From: Ornithinibacillus sp047228935
GTDB taxonomy: Bacteria > Bacillota > Bacilli > Bacillales > Amphibacillaceae
Assembly (NCBI RefSeq): GCF_047228935.1
Contig: NZ_JBFEGG010000005.1
Span: 78,753-142,752, forward strand
Length of the DNA stretch: 64,000 nucleotides
Reading direction: 5' to 3'
Positions 24,067 through 32,105 of this stretch are shown in pieces (within the stretch, counting starts at the first letter, position 1; every line of letters begins with the position of its first letter). Both the position numbers and the translations under genes were made by a program. The notes beneath the pieces were generated by a model. It made no database searches. It saw nothing but the letters and a program-made list of their open reading frames with translations, and was not told the origin of the DNA.

Positions 24067-24519
24067 ATGTCATTTTATGAAATACTAGTTTTCATTCACA
24101 TATTTTCAGCTATATTAGGAATGGGCCCGGGATTTATGATGATTATGGTTGTATCAAAATCGACGAACTTAACGGAACTAAGACATGCTTATGCAATACG
24201 AAATCGGATGCATAGTATTACTATGGTTGCAGGTACATTACTGTTAATAACAGGGATCTGGATGGGATTTATAAATACATATCTTTTTCAGCAAGGGTGG
24301 TACGTTACAAGTCTTGTTCTATTTTTAGTTGCGCTAGCATTTGGACCATTATTGCTCTCGCCAAGGTCAAAACCAATCAAAGCATTATTAAAAAATGCTA
24401 ATGGTGATAGTATTCCGGAAGAATATGAAGCAATGTCTAAAAGACTTTTTTTTGTAGAGAGAATGGAGAATATTATCTTCCTTATTATCATTGCACTTAT
24501 GATTTTAAAGCCGTTTTAG
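24067..24519 (+). CDS. DUF2269 family membrane protein
   Basis: 150 residues with four membrane helices (about 5-27, 48-72, 80-100, 128-148). The first, EILVFIHIFSAILGMGPGF, has the histidine and GxGP pattern typical of DUF2269 proteins; a second histidine (MHSITMV) follows the first loop. Paired membrane histidines leave haem binding open, but this is not established. Start choice: the frame opens at 24031, but ATG 24067 has GGGGGA 6 nt upstream. The FNR-type site upstream predicts induction at low oxygen. It is divergent from the nitroreductase. Confidence 0.78.
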   Translation: MSFYEILVFIHIFSAILGMGPGFMMIMVVSKSTNLTELRHAYAIRNRMHSITMVAGTLLLITGIWMGFINTYLFQQGWYVTSLVLFLVALAFGPLLLSPRSKPIKALLKNANGDSIPEEYEAMSKRLFFVERMENIIFLIIIALMILKPF

Positions 24520-24675
24520 TGAGACGCTCTGATAGTGGTGTTTTTTAAAAAATCCTGAAAGAGAATTCCGAAATCCCGATGAATATGTCAACTTGACTAA
24601 AATCGAATCGAATGCTGGTAGGCTTCCCGTTATCCCTATGGTAAAATTGAGAAAAATAGAAAAACAGGTGGGGAA

Positions 24676-25143
24676 ATGATGAAAGAATGGACTAGAGATA
24701 TTGAGATTAACGCGCCAATAGATCAAGTATGGAAACTTTTAGACGGGACACTTGAGGATATGCAAAAGATTATGCCGAATGTGATCGAAAATGAATTGGT
24801 TACGGGATCCGAAAATGGTGTTGGAGCGGTGTATCGTCAGAAATACCGAGAAGGGAAAAAGCTTCAAGAGTATAATGTGAAGACATTAGTATATGAAAAC
24901 GAAGCAGACTTTAAAAAGTTAAAGGTTGGCTTTAATCTAGCGAATATGTTTGACATTACAACAACCTATGAAGTGAAAAAACTAAGTGATCACACTACCT
25001 ATTTCCGATATACGACAACAAATACACCATTAAAATGGGTTACGAAACTACTACTTAAACTTGTGAATAGTGATAAGGTTGTCGTGCAATTTGTAGAGCG
25101 CGTAAAGCAAGTTGCAGAGAAAGAAATGGCGGAACAAAGCTAA
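24676..25143 (+). CDS. SRPBCC (START/Bet v1-like) family protein
   Basis: 155 residues. The N-terminal pattern RDIEINAPIDQVWKLLDGT is the classic first strand-helix of the SRPBCC hydrophobic-pocket fold, ending in the long C-terminal helix LLLKLVNSDKVVVQFVERVKQVAE. Such proteins bind or modify hydrophobic ligands; no specific function can be given. Two adjacent ATG codons (24676 and 24679) compete; the second has the better spacing from GGTGGGG. The next gene follows after 12 nt, so the two are probably co-transcribed. Confidence 0.8.
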   Translation: MMKEWTRDIEINAPIDQVWKLLDGTLEDMQKIMPNVIENELVTGSENGVGAVYRQKYREGKKLQEYNVKTLVYENEADFKKLKVGFNLANMFDITTTYEVKKLSDHTTYFRYTTTNTPLKWVTKLLLKLVNSDKVVVQFVERVKQVAEKEMAEQS

Positions 25144-25155
25144 TTGGAGGAGACG

Positions 25156-25692
25156 ATGGGGAAGAAAATATACGTGGTTAGACATTGCCAAGCGAAGGGA
25201 CAAGAAGTCGAAGCAGAATTGACGGATGAAGGAGTAAAACAAGCTAGGAAATTAGTAGAGTTTTTCTCAAAAATTAAGGTTGACCGAATTATTTCGAGTC
25301 CATACCGACGAGCAATCGATTCCGTTGGCCCACTTGCCAAGGAAAAAGATCTTTCCATTGAAATGGATGACAGATTATCGGAACGTGTACTTAGTACACA
25401 ATTTTTTACGGATTGGCGAGAAAAATTAAAAGCGACCTTTGAGGATTTGGATATCGAGTATCCAGGTGGGGAATCGAGTAGACAAGCGATGAGCAGGGGG
25501 CTAGAAGTAATTCAAGAACTTAGTGAGGGTGAGCAGGTCATACTAGCTACGCATGGGGGACTTACTTCACTTATATTAAAATCTTTTCAACCTAATTTTC
25601 GTTTTGAGGATTGGGAGAACCTTACAAATCCTGATGTGTATCTACTCGATTATCAAAATGAAGATCCTAAGATAATAAGGTTATGGAAATAA
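25156..25692 (+). CDS. Histidine phosphatase family protein (phosphoglycerate mutase-like)
   Basis: 178 residues. The phosphohistidine motif is VVRHCQAKG (RHC in place of the usual RHG) near residues 8-16, with SSPYRRAIDSV (second arginine) at about 51-61, an acidic E in DDRLSER and the second catalytic histidine in LATHGG (about 137-142), so catalytic residues are complete. Substrate unknown. Start choice: a TTG at 25144 extends the frame but falls in the ribosome site TTGGAGGAG; ATG 25156 is 5 nt downstream of GGAGG. Confidence 0.85.
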   Translation: MGKKIYVVRHCQAKGQEVEAELTDEGVKQARKLVEFFSKIKVDRIISSPYRRAIDSVGPLAKEKDLSIEMDDRLSERVLSTQFFTDWREKLKATFEDLDIEYPGGESSRQAMSRGLEVIQELSEGEQVILATHGGLTSLILKSFQPNFRFEDWENLTNPDVYLLDYQNEDPKIIRLWK

Positions 25693-25694
25693 AC

Positions 25695-25745
25695 AAAATC
25701 AGGATATTCAGGTAAGGCGAACCTTTACCTGAATATCCTGATTTT
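25695..25745. terminator. Bidirectional terminator, 21-bp stem
   Basis: The arms 25695-25715 and 25725-25745 are perfectly complementary (AAAATCAGGATATTCAGG... and its inverse), with a 9-nt loop, between the convergent phosphatase and VanY-type genes. Confidence 0.9.
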
Positions 25746-26789
25746 CTAGTTTGATAGCTCTTCTAAATATTCTTCTAACGTAATGCCACGCTCCATAATT
25801 TCAGTAGCTGCTTTTACACCAACATAGCGTAAGTGCCATGGTTCATATTGGTATAAGGTAATATCTTCTTTTCCTTCAGGATAGCGGATAATGAAGCCAT
25901 ATTCTGCCGCGTGCTCTTTAAGCCAGATTCCTTCTTCCGTATCACCAAATTCTACCACTAATCCATAGTTTACATGGGGACTGGTTACATCCATTGTAAG
26001 ACCTGATTGGTGTTCGCTTTCACCAGGTTTTGCACTAAATGTATTGGCTTCTTGCTCACCGTGATTACTTACATAAGATGCAAAAAGATAATCTTGCCTT
26101 TCATAGGAGCGAAATCCTGATTGTGCAAATAAATCTAAACTTTCTAAATCTGCAGCTGCAAACAGTTTTTCAAGAGCATCTGCTGCAACTTTCCTCATTT
26201 GTTTTTTTGGTAAATCTTCTACAAATGGAAATCGTACATCTGGAACAACTAGATCACTTGGTTTAAAGTCTTTTGGTAATGCGTTTTGTTTATTAATCAA
26301 TGCAAGTATCTCATACGGATTACTGATGATGACCGTTTCTTCGTCTAATTTCTCGTCTTTTTTAAAAGGTAACCCTTCACCAGGTGTTATGGTTTTGTCT
26401 TTATCTAAGTAGCTCTCGATTGTAAGTCTAGTTTTTTTATCGTATATACCAGTTACGAGAAGTTTTTCTGATTGTAATTGTAAATCTGTGACTGCCCACA
26501 CTGTTTCGGCACTGTAAGTACCAGAATTGGAAATCTGGTAACCTATTTTTATTAAACCTTCTTGGAGAGTTTGAACATCTTCTCCTTTGTCGCCCTTTTG
26601 TAATTCTTCTGTAGGGAGAACGAACTTTTCTTCAACCTCTACAGGTTGTTCTTCTGGTTTTTCTTCATTATCAATAACGGTATCTTCCGGTTCATCTTCA
26701 ACAACTACCTTACTGTTAGAGTTACATGCTGAAAGGAACAGAAGAAGGCCACCAATTATAAGGATATATATCGTTTTATGTTTAAACAT
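25746..26789 (-). CDS. VanY-type D,D-carboxypeptidase lipoprotein with a peptidoglycan-binding domain
   Basis: 347 residues: lipoprotein signal peptide with lipobox LSAC (Cys22), an acidic linker (about 28-58), a PG_binding_1 domain (about 60-115, KGDKGEDVQTLQEGLIKIGY), and a C-terminal M15B (VanY) domain. The zinc-ligand motif SEHQSGLTMDV (H and D) and the EPWHLRYVG motif with catalytic Glu and ligand His are present. It probably cleaves terminal D-Ala from peptidoglycan at the outer membrane face, like B. subtilis YodJ. It shares this task with the S11 enzyme at 20175. Confidence 0.92.
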   Translation of the reverse strand: MFKHKTIYILIIGGLLLFLSACNSNSKVVVEDEPEDTVIDNEEKPEEQPVEVEEKFVLPTEELQKGDKGEDVQTLQEGLIKIGYQISNSGTYSAETVWAVTDLQLQSEKLLVTGIYDKKTRLTIESYLDKDKTITPGEGLPFKKDEKLDEETVIISNPYEILALINKQNALPKDFKPSDLVVPDVRFPFVEDLPKKQMRKVAADALEKLFAAADLESLDLFAQSGFRSYERQDYLFASYVSNHGEQEANTFSAKPGESEHQSGLTMDVTSPHVNYGLVVEFGDTEEGIWLKEHAAEYGFIIRYPEGKEDITLYQYEPWHLRYVGVKAATEIMERGITLEEYLEELSN

Positions 26790-26970
26790 AGAGGTCCTCT
26801 CCCTTATAGAAATAGAAATAACATATCTATTATACTACTAAGAAGTATGAATTCGAAAAAAAACTAGAAAAATAGTTCTTTAGTTCGACTGGATATTATT
26901 GGTATTTGTGTACTATACTATTTATGCAGGGATTAATTGTGCTTTTTCAATTGGAAAGGAAGAAGCATAT

Positions 26971-27987
26971 ATGACTAAAGAATTTGTTCGAAAAGTATAT
27001 GATGTAGTTTCAGAAGTAGATTTTTCTGGAGTGATTTTAGTTCGAAATAATGGGGAAATAGTGCATGAATCTGCACATGGTTTTGCCAATCGTTCGGATA
27101 AGGTAAAGAATACGATTCATACTCGATTCGGGATTGCTTCAGGCTGTAAGCTTTTTACTGCAGCAGGAATTGGAATACTAGTTGATGAAGGAAAGATTAG
27201 CTTTGGAACTAGATTAAAAGATTGTTTGGATATCCATTTCCCTCATTTTTCTGAAGCGGTTACCATCCATCATTTATTGTCACATACATCCGGGATTCCG
27301 GATTATTTTGATGAGTCGGTTATGGATGATTTTGCGGAGCTTTGGGAAGAACGACCAATGTATAGGATGCGTGACCTGAAGGATTTTCTACCGATGTTTG
27401 AAAATCGAGAAATGATCTTTCAGCCTGGGGAAAAGTTTCACTATAATAATGCTGGATTTATTGTCCTAGGGCTTATAATCGAACAGGTATCTGGAAGGAA
27501 CTTTACTGATTTTATTGAATCCAAAGTGTTTTCAAAAGCTGGTATGAACGATTCCGGATACTTTTCGCTAGATCAACTACCGGCTCACACAGCTACTGGC
27601 TATATGGATGATGAAGAATCAGGAACGTGGAAGAGCAATATCTATTCTATCCCAATAAAAGGTGGGGCGGATGGGGGAGCGTTTATTACAGCTTCAGATA
27701 TGCTGCTTTTCTGGGAAGCTTTGTTTGGAGAAAGGTTATTATCTAAGCGTACAACGGAAAACCTTTTATCCATTCAGGCTGAAGGTGATGAAGATGAGTT
27801 CTACGGATACGGAATTTGGATTGATAAGCAGGATGGTGAAATTACAAAGCACCATGTAATGGGCTATGACCCTGGTGTAAGCTATCATTCAGCTGTTTAT
27901 GCCAATGGGTTAGAAGTAGTCGTTATTTCGAATAAGAGTACTGGAGCTTATCCGATATTGTTAGCTATAGAAGAAGTATTAACCTAG
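26971..27987 (+). CDS. Serine hydrolase of the class C beta-lactamase/esterase family
   Basis: 338 residues from the chosen start. Motif 1 S57-x-x-K60 (SGCK), motif 2 Y158-N-N160 (FHYNNAG) and the LLSHTSGIPDYF segment (about 102-113) are typical of S12-type hydrolases; no clear KTG third motif, only HVMGYDPG, so esterase or peptidase activity is more likely than beta-lactamase. No signal peptide with this start, hence cytosolic. Start choice: the open frame reaches back to 26899, but ATG 26971 follows GGAAAGGAAGAAG. Confidence 0.85.
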   Translation: MTKEFVRKVYDVVSEVDFSGVILVRNNGEIVHESAHGFANRSDKVKNTIHTRFGIASGCKLFTAAGIGILVDEGKISFGTRLKDCLDIHFPHFSEAVTIHHLLSHTSGIPDYFDESVMDDFAELWEERPMYRMRDLKDFLPMFENREMIFQPGEKFHYNNAGFIVLGLIIEQVSGRNFTDFIESKVFSKAGMNDSGYFSLDQLPAHTATGYMDDEESGTWKSNIYSIPIKGGADGGAFITASDMLLFWEALFGERLLSKRTTENLLSIQAEGDEDEFYGYGIWIDKQDGEITKHHVMGYDPGVSYHSAVYANGLEVVVISNKSTGAYPILLAIEEVLT

Positions 27988-28049
27988 GCAAGCACACATC
28001 TCCTCATTCTCTCATAGTTTAGAAAAGATAGTTTGGGGGAGTGGGGAGG

Positions 28050-29228
28050 ATGTCTGAGTTGGCAGTTACTCAACAAGTGTCAGTGCGAGTTGTTAATTTT
28101 GTTTTATTTTGGTGTGCTTTAATTGTTGTTTCCAGTGCTTATGTAACAACACCTCTCTTTTCGGTCTTTGAAAATACGTTTGACGTATCGAAAACGATGT
28201 CAGCTTGGACGAGCAGCTCGTTTTCTTTTTTTTATGCGGTTGGGTTTTTATTATTTGGCCCCCTAGCAGACCGAATTGGTCGGAAACAAATCATCGTATT
28301 TGGAATGATTTCGTTAAGCTTAATTACACCAATGATTGCCTTGGCGAATAGTCTTGGAAGTCTTGTTGTACTAAGAGGAATTCAAGGTTTTGTTGCATCT
28401 ACCTTTGCTCCTTCTGCGCTTGCTTATGCATTTGACGTTATCCCGTCTAAAAAAATAGTTACGACGATAGGGTTTATCAGTTTCGGGTATGTAACATCCG
28501 GAATATTTGGGCAAGTTCTTGCTGATGCCCTTTATCAATGGGGGAGCTGGCATGTTGTTTTTCTAGTGTTTGGTGGGCTATATTTGATAACACTATTAGC
28601 GGTCTTGTTCGTACTGCCAACTCCGGAGAGGTTAGGGCATAAGGAAGGGATTAAGTTTTATCTCTATCATAGTAAGCTCATATTTAAACAACGTAATTTT
28701 GTATTAATTTTTATCATTACCATAACGCTATTATTAACCTTTATGGGCATGTACACGTTGTTAGGAAGTTTCCTAAGTAATGAGCCATTCAACTTAAGTG
28801 ATAAAGAAATATTAGGTGTTCGGGCAATTGGAATTATCGGAATGTTGATATCTCCGTTTGTGGGAAAGATTGTTGGGAAAATTGGAGTTTTAGTTACACT
28901 TAGAGTAGGGTTATTATTTGCTGCTTTAGGATTAATTTTATTAGGGATTGGAAGTAATATAGTATTTCTTATTGCAATGAGCATTATCTATGTCTTCGGG
29001 ATTTCGCTTATTTTCCCTGCTATTATGGTATTGATTGGCAAGTTAGGTGGGGAAAGGAGAGCACTAGCAAATGCATTCTATGCATTTATTCTATTCTTCG
29101 GAGCAATGCTTGGACCAATTGTAGCAATTGAGCTGTTAGGTGTAATTAGTAGTTACTTTATTACATTTTTTATATTATCATTATTGCTTGTAGGAAGTGG
29201 GATATTGTCGATGTTTATAAAAGTATAA
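28050..29228 (+). CDS. Major facilitator superfamily transporter
   Basis: 392 residues, twelve predicted membrane helices. The loop 2-3 signature GPLADRIGRKQIIV (about 70-83) and its weaker copy SPFVGKIVGKIGV after helix 8 place it in the MFS drug-exporter-like groups (DHA1/YbcL-YdhP type). Substrate unknown. Start choice: GTG 28041 opens the frame, but it is inside the purine-rich ribosome site; ATG 28050 lies 8 nt after GGGGGAG. It is followed by a terminator. Confidence 0.87.
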   Translation: MSELAVTQQVSVRVVNFVLFWCALIVVSSAYVTTPLFSVFENTFDVSKTMSAWTSSSFSFFYAVGFLLFGPLADRIGRKQIIVFGMISLSLITPMIALANSLGSLVVLRGIQGFVASTFAPSALAYAFDVIPSKKIVTTIGFISFGYVTSGIFGQVLADALYQWGSWHVVFLVFGGLYLITLLAVLFVLPTPERLGHKEGIKFYLYHSKLIFKQRNFVLIFIITITLLLTFMGMYTLLGSFLSNEPFNLSDKEILGVRAIGIIGMLISPFVGKIVGKIGVLVTLRVGLLFAALGLILLGIGSNIVFLIAMSIIYVFGISLIFPAIMVLIGKLGGERRALANAFYAFILFFGAMLGPIVAIELLGVISSYFITFFILSLLLVGSGILSMFIKV

Positions 29229-29265
29229 GCTGTCTAAAAGAATAGTGAATTTCTTTAGACAGCTT
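29227..29265. terminator. Bidirectional terminator between MFS gene and pepT
   Basis: AAGCTGTCTAAA (29227-29238) pairs with TTTAGACAGCTT (29254-29265); TTTAAT tail on the plus strand. Confidence 0.85.
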
Positions 29266-29271
29266 TTAATA

Positions 29272-30501
29272 TTATTTCGCTTCAAACAACCTACAAATCT
29301 CCACAATTACATTCGTAGCTTTCTCCATATTATCTACAGATATATACTCAAATTTCCCGTGGAAGTTCTCTCCACCAGTGAATATATTTGGTGTTGGTAA
29401 GCCCATGTAGGATAATTGTGATCCATCAGTTCCACCGCGTACCGGTTGGATAACGGGTTCAATGTCCAGGTTTTTCATTGCTTGTTTCGCAATATCAACA
29501 ATTTCCATTACCGGTTCAATTTTTTCGCGCATGTTGTAATATTGATCTTTCATTTCAAGCACAACATTGTCCTCACCGTATTTATCCTTCATTTCTTCAA
29601 CGAACTTCGTTAAAGTAGCCTTTTTACTTTCAAAGCTTTCACGATCAAAATCACGGATAATGTAATAGACTCGGGTATTCTCTACATCCCCATTAATGGA
29701 AATTAAATGATAGAACCCTTCATATCCTTCCGTTTGCTCAGGTGATTCTTGTTCAGGAAACTTGCTAACAAATTCAGCAGCCATTTTTCCAGCGTTAACC
29801 ATTTTATTTTTCGCAGTACCAGGATGTACACTGTTTCCTTTAAAAGATACTTTTGCTGCTGCAGCATTAAAGCTTTCATATTGTAGTTCACCTAATGGAC
29901 CACCGTCAACAGTATAGGCGAAGTCGGCATTAAATGATTCTACATCAAATTTATGTGGACCACGACCAATTTCCTCATCTGGAGTGAAAGCAACACGGAT
30001 TTTCCCATGCTTAATTTCTGGATGTTTAATTAAATAATCCATCGCAGTCATAATTTCTGCGATACCGGCTTTATTATCTGCTCCAAGTAATGTTGTACCA
30101 TCCGTTGTAATCAACGTATGTCCTTTATAACTTGGTAGTTCAGGGAATTCTTTTCCAGATAATACAACATTTAATTCTTTGTTTAAAACTATATCATTTC
30201 CGTCAAAGTTTTCGATTAGTTGTGGGTTAACATTTTTTCCAGTAAAATCCGTTGCTGTATCGACATGGGCAAGGAATCCGATAGTAGGTACTTCTTTGTC
30301 CGTATTAGAAGGAAGAGTTGCAAAGACATAACCATTTGCATCGATGGTTACTTCCTCCATACCAATCTCTTTTAGCTCATCAACAAGTAAGTTTGCAAGC
30401 TCTAATTGACCTGGTGTAGATGGTGTTGTTTCACTATCTTCATTAGATTGTGTGTCTACTTTTACATATGTAGTAAATCGTTTAATGATATCTTCCTTCA
30501 T
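29272..30501 (-). CDS. pepT: Peptidase T (tripeptide aminopeptidase)
   Basis: Cytosolic M20B di-zinc aminopeptidase that removes the N-terminal residue of tripeptides. 409 residues, full family length. Metal and catalytic motifs: LAHVDTATDF (about 77-86), TTDGTTLLGADNKAGIAEIM (about 131-150) and the general base in TPDEEIGRGP (about 172-181), then the PVRGGTDGSQLSYMG and GGENFHGKFE segments. GAAGGAGCG lies upstream of the ATG. Monocistronic. Confidence 0.95.
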   Translation of the reverse strand: MKEDIIKRFTTYVKVDTQSNEDSETTPSTPGQLELANLLVDELKEIGMEEVTIDANGYVFATLPSNTDKEVPTIGFLAHVDTATDFTGKNVNPQLIENFDGNDIVLNKELNVVLSGKEFPELPSYKGHTLITTDGTTLLGADNKAGIAEIMTAMDYLIKHPEIKHGKIRVAFTPDEEIGRGPHKFDVESFNADFAYTVDGGPLGELQYESFNAAAAKVSFKGNSVHPGTAKNKMVNAGKMAAEFVSKFPEQESPEQTEGYEGFYHLISINGDVENTRVYYIIRDFDRESFESKKATLTKFVEEMKDKYGEDNVVLEMKDQYYNMREKIEPVMEIVDIAKQAMKNLDIEPVIQPVRGGTDGSQLSYMGLPTPNIFTGGENFHGKFEYISVDNMEKATNVIVEICRLFEAK

Positions 30502-30654
30502 CCTTATACGCTCCTTCTTGTGAATAGTAGTTTGAATATGAAATAATTATACCGTAACTCGAAATAATTAGAAATTAAAAAAATTGCATTTAAAAAGGAA
30601 AATAATATGATTTGGCGAATTAGTAAGTACTTGAGTTTTTATAGGAGGATTTGA

Positions 30655-31506
30655 ATGTCATATATAATAAGTGTAGAAGAGCTAAGAAATATATTAGCTA
30701 CGAATCCGGATCAAGTAGTGATGGTCGATGCTAGATTTCAATTAAATGACCCAGAAGCGGGGAGAAGGGCTTATGAGGAGTCACATATCCCAGGGGCGGT
30801 ATATTTTGATTTAGAAAATGACTTATCTAGTGAACCTGGTGAGCATGGTGGGAATCATCCACTACCAAGTGTCTCTGAACTAGCTGAAAAGATAGGGAAT
30901 GCGGGAATTGATCATCAACAAATCGTTATCGCTTATGATAAAAGCAATGATATGTTTGCACCGAGGTTTTGGTGGTTACTCCATTATTTGGGTCATGAAA
31001 AGGTTTATGTATTAGATGGTGGATTTGAAGCTTGGGTTCAAGCAGGACAACCTGTTACTTCAGAAGTTCCGGTTAAGAAATCGAAAACGTTTATCCCTAA
31101 TGTACGCTCCGATGAAGTAGTAGATGTTGAACGTGTTCGGGAAAATATAATTAATAAAAAGGCGACTCTTATTGATTCTAGAAGCTATGAAAGGTACTTA
31201 GGGAAAAACGAACCATTATATAAAAAGGCAGGGCATATCCCGGGTGCGAAAAATTATGTTTGGATGGATGTGCTAGACAGAAATGGGAAATGGAAAAATA
31301 AGTCGTCATTAGAAAACCACTTTTCGAGGCTGGATAAAGATAAAGAAATCATTGTTTCTTGTGGCTCTGGTGTATCTGCAACTCCTAATATTATCGCATT
31401 GAAGATGGTAGGGTTTAGAAATGTAAAGCTTTACCCAGGTAGTTTTAGTGATTGGATTTCTTATGAAGAGAACGAAATTGAAACAAAGGATGAGACAGAT
31501 GAATAA
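30655..31506 (+). CDS. Thiosulfate/3-mercaptopyruvate sulfurtransferase (double rhodanese)
   Basis: 283 residues with two rhodanese domains (about 5-130 and 155-275). The first is inactive; the second carries the active-site loop CGSGVSAT with Cys236. CGSGV(S/T) is the mercaptopyruvate sulfurtransferase type loop, so MST activity is more likely than thiosulfate specificity. ATAGGAGGATTTGA precedes the ATG. It overlaps tag by 8 nt, so the two are coupled. Confidence 0.9.
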   Translation: MSYIISVEELRNILATNPDQVVMVDARFQLNDPEAGRRAYEESHIPGAVYFDLENDLSSEPGEHGGNHPLPSVSELAEKIGNAGIDHQQIVIAYDKSNDMFAPRFWWLLHYLGHEKVYVLDGGFEAWVQAGQPVTSEVPVKKSKTFIPNVRSDEVVDVERVRENIINKKATLIDSRSYERYLGKNEPLYKKAGHIPGAKNYVWMDVLDRNGKWKNKSSLENHFSRLDKDKEIIVSCGSGVSATPNIIALKMVGFRNVKLYPGSFSDWISYEENEIETKDETDE

Positions 31507-32062
31507 ACAACGTTGTGCCTGGGTTCCAGAAAATGACACATTATATCGCGACTACCATGATCATGAATGGGGAAGACCGGTATATAATGACCAAAAGTTA
31601 TTTGAAATGCTCATTTTGGAAGGAGCCCAGGCAGGTCTTAGTTGGATTACGATTTTAAGAAGACGTGAGAATTACCGAGAGGCGTTTGATCAATTTAATC
31701 CTAATGTCATTGTTAATTATGACGAAGAAAAGATACAGTCCTTACGGGAAAATGAAGGTATAATTCGGAATGAAAGGAAGATAAGGTCTGTAGTTTCTAA
31801 TGCTCAAGCTTTCCTTGAAGTGCAAAAGGAATTTGGAAGTTTTGCTAACTATATTTGGAGCTTTGTTGGGGGAAAACCGGTTATCAACCATTGGAAAAGT
31901 ATCAGCGAAGTACCTGCTGAAACAACGGAATCTCAAGCAATGAGTAAAGATTTAAAACGAAGAGGATTTAAATTTGTCGGCCCGACCATATGCTATGCGT
32001 ACATGCAAGCAACTGGGATGGTGAATGATCATACAGTGGATTGTTACCTTTATCATGGATAA
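31499..32062 (+). CDS. tag: DNA-3-methyladenine glycosylase I
   Basis: Base-excision repair enzyme that removes 3-methyladenine. 187 residues from the chosen start. The N-terminus MNKQRCAWVP...YHDHEWG has the zinc-binding Cys6 and His near 20; the C-terminal NDHTVDCYLYH supplies the other His and Cys ligands. The conserved FEMLILEGAQAGLSWITILRRR segment (about 38-59) is the helix-hairpin-helix region with the catalytic glutamate. Start choice: the frame is open from 31448, but ATG 31499 has AAAGGA 8 nt upstream and overlaps the preceding stop. Confidence 0.94.
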   Translation: MNKQRCAWVPENDTLYRDYHDHEWGRPVYNDQKLFEMLILEGAQAGLSWITILRRRENYREAFDQFNPNVIVNYDEEKIQSLRENEGIIRNERKIRSVVSNAQAFLEVQKEFGSFANYIWSFVGGKPVINHWKSISEVPAETTESQAMSKDLKRRGFKFVGPTICYAYMQATGMVNDHTVDCYLYHG

Positions 32063-32066
32063 GAAG

Positions 32067-32100
32067 AAAAGCTACTTTCACATATTGGAAAGTAGCTTTT
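32067..32100. terminator. Bidirectional terminator between tag and the chemoreceptor gene
   Basis: AAAAGCTACTTTC (32067-32079) and GAAAGTAGCTTTT (32088-32100), a perfect 13-bp stem. Confidence 0.9.
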
Positions 32101-32105
32101 ACATT

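Noticed and set aside
25156..25692. Glycolytic phosphoglycerate mutase
   Set aside because: Too short, RHC instead of RHG, and no sugar-phosphate gene context; only the general histidine phosphatase family can be supported.
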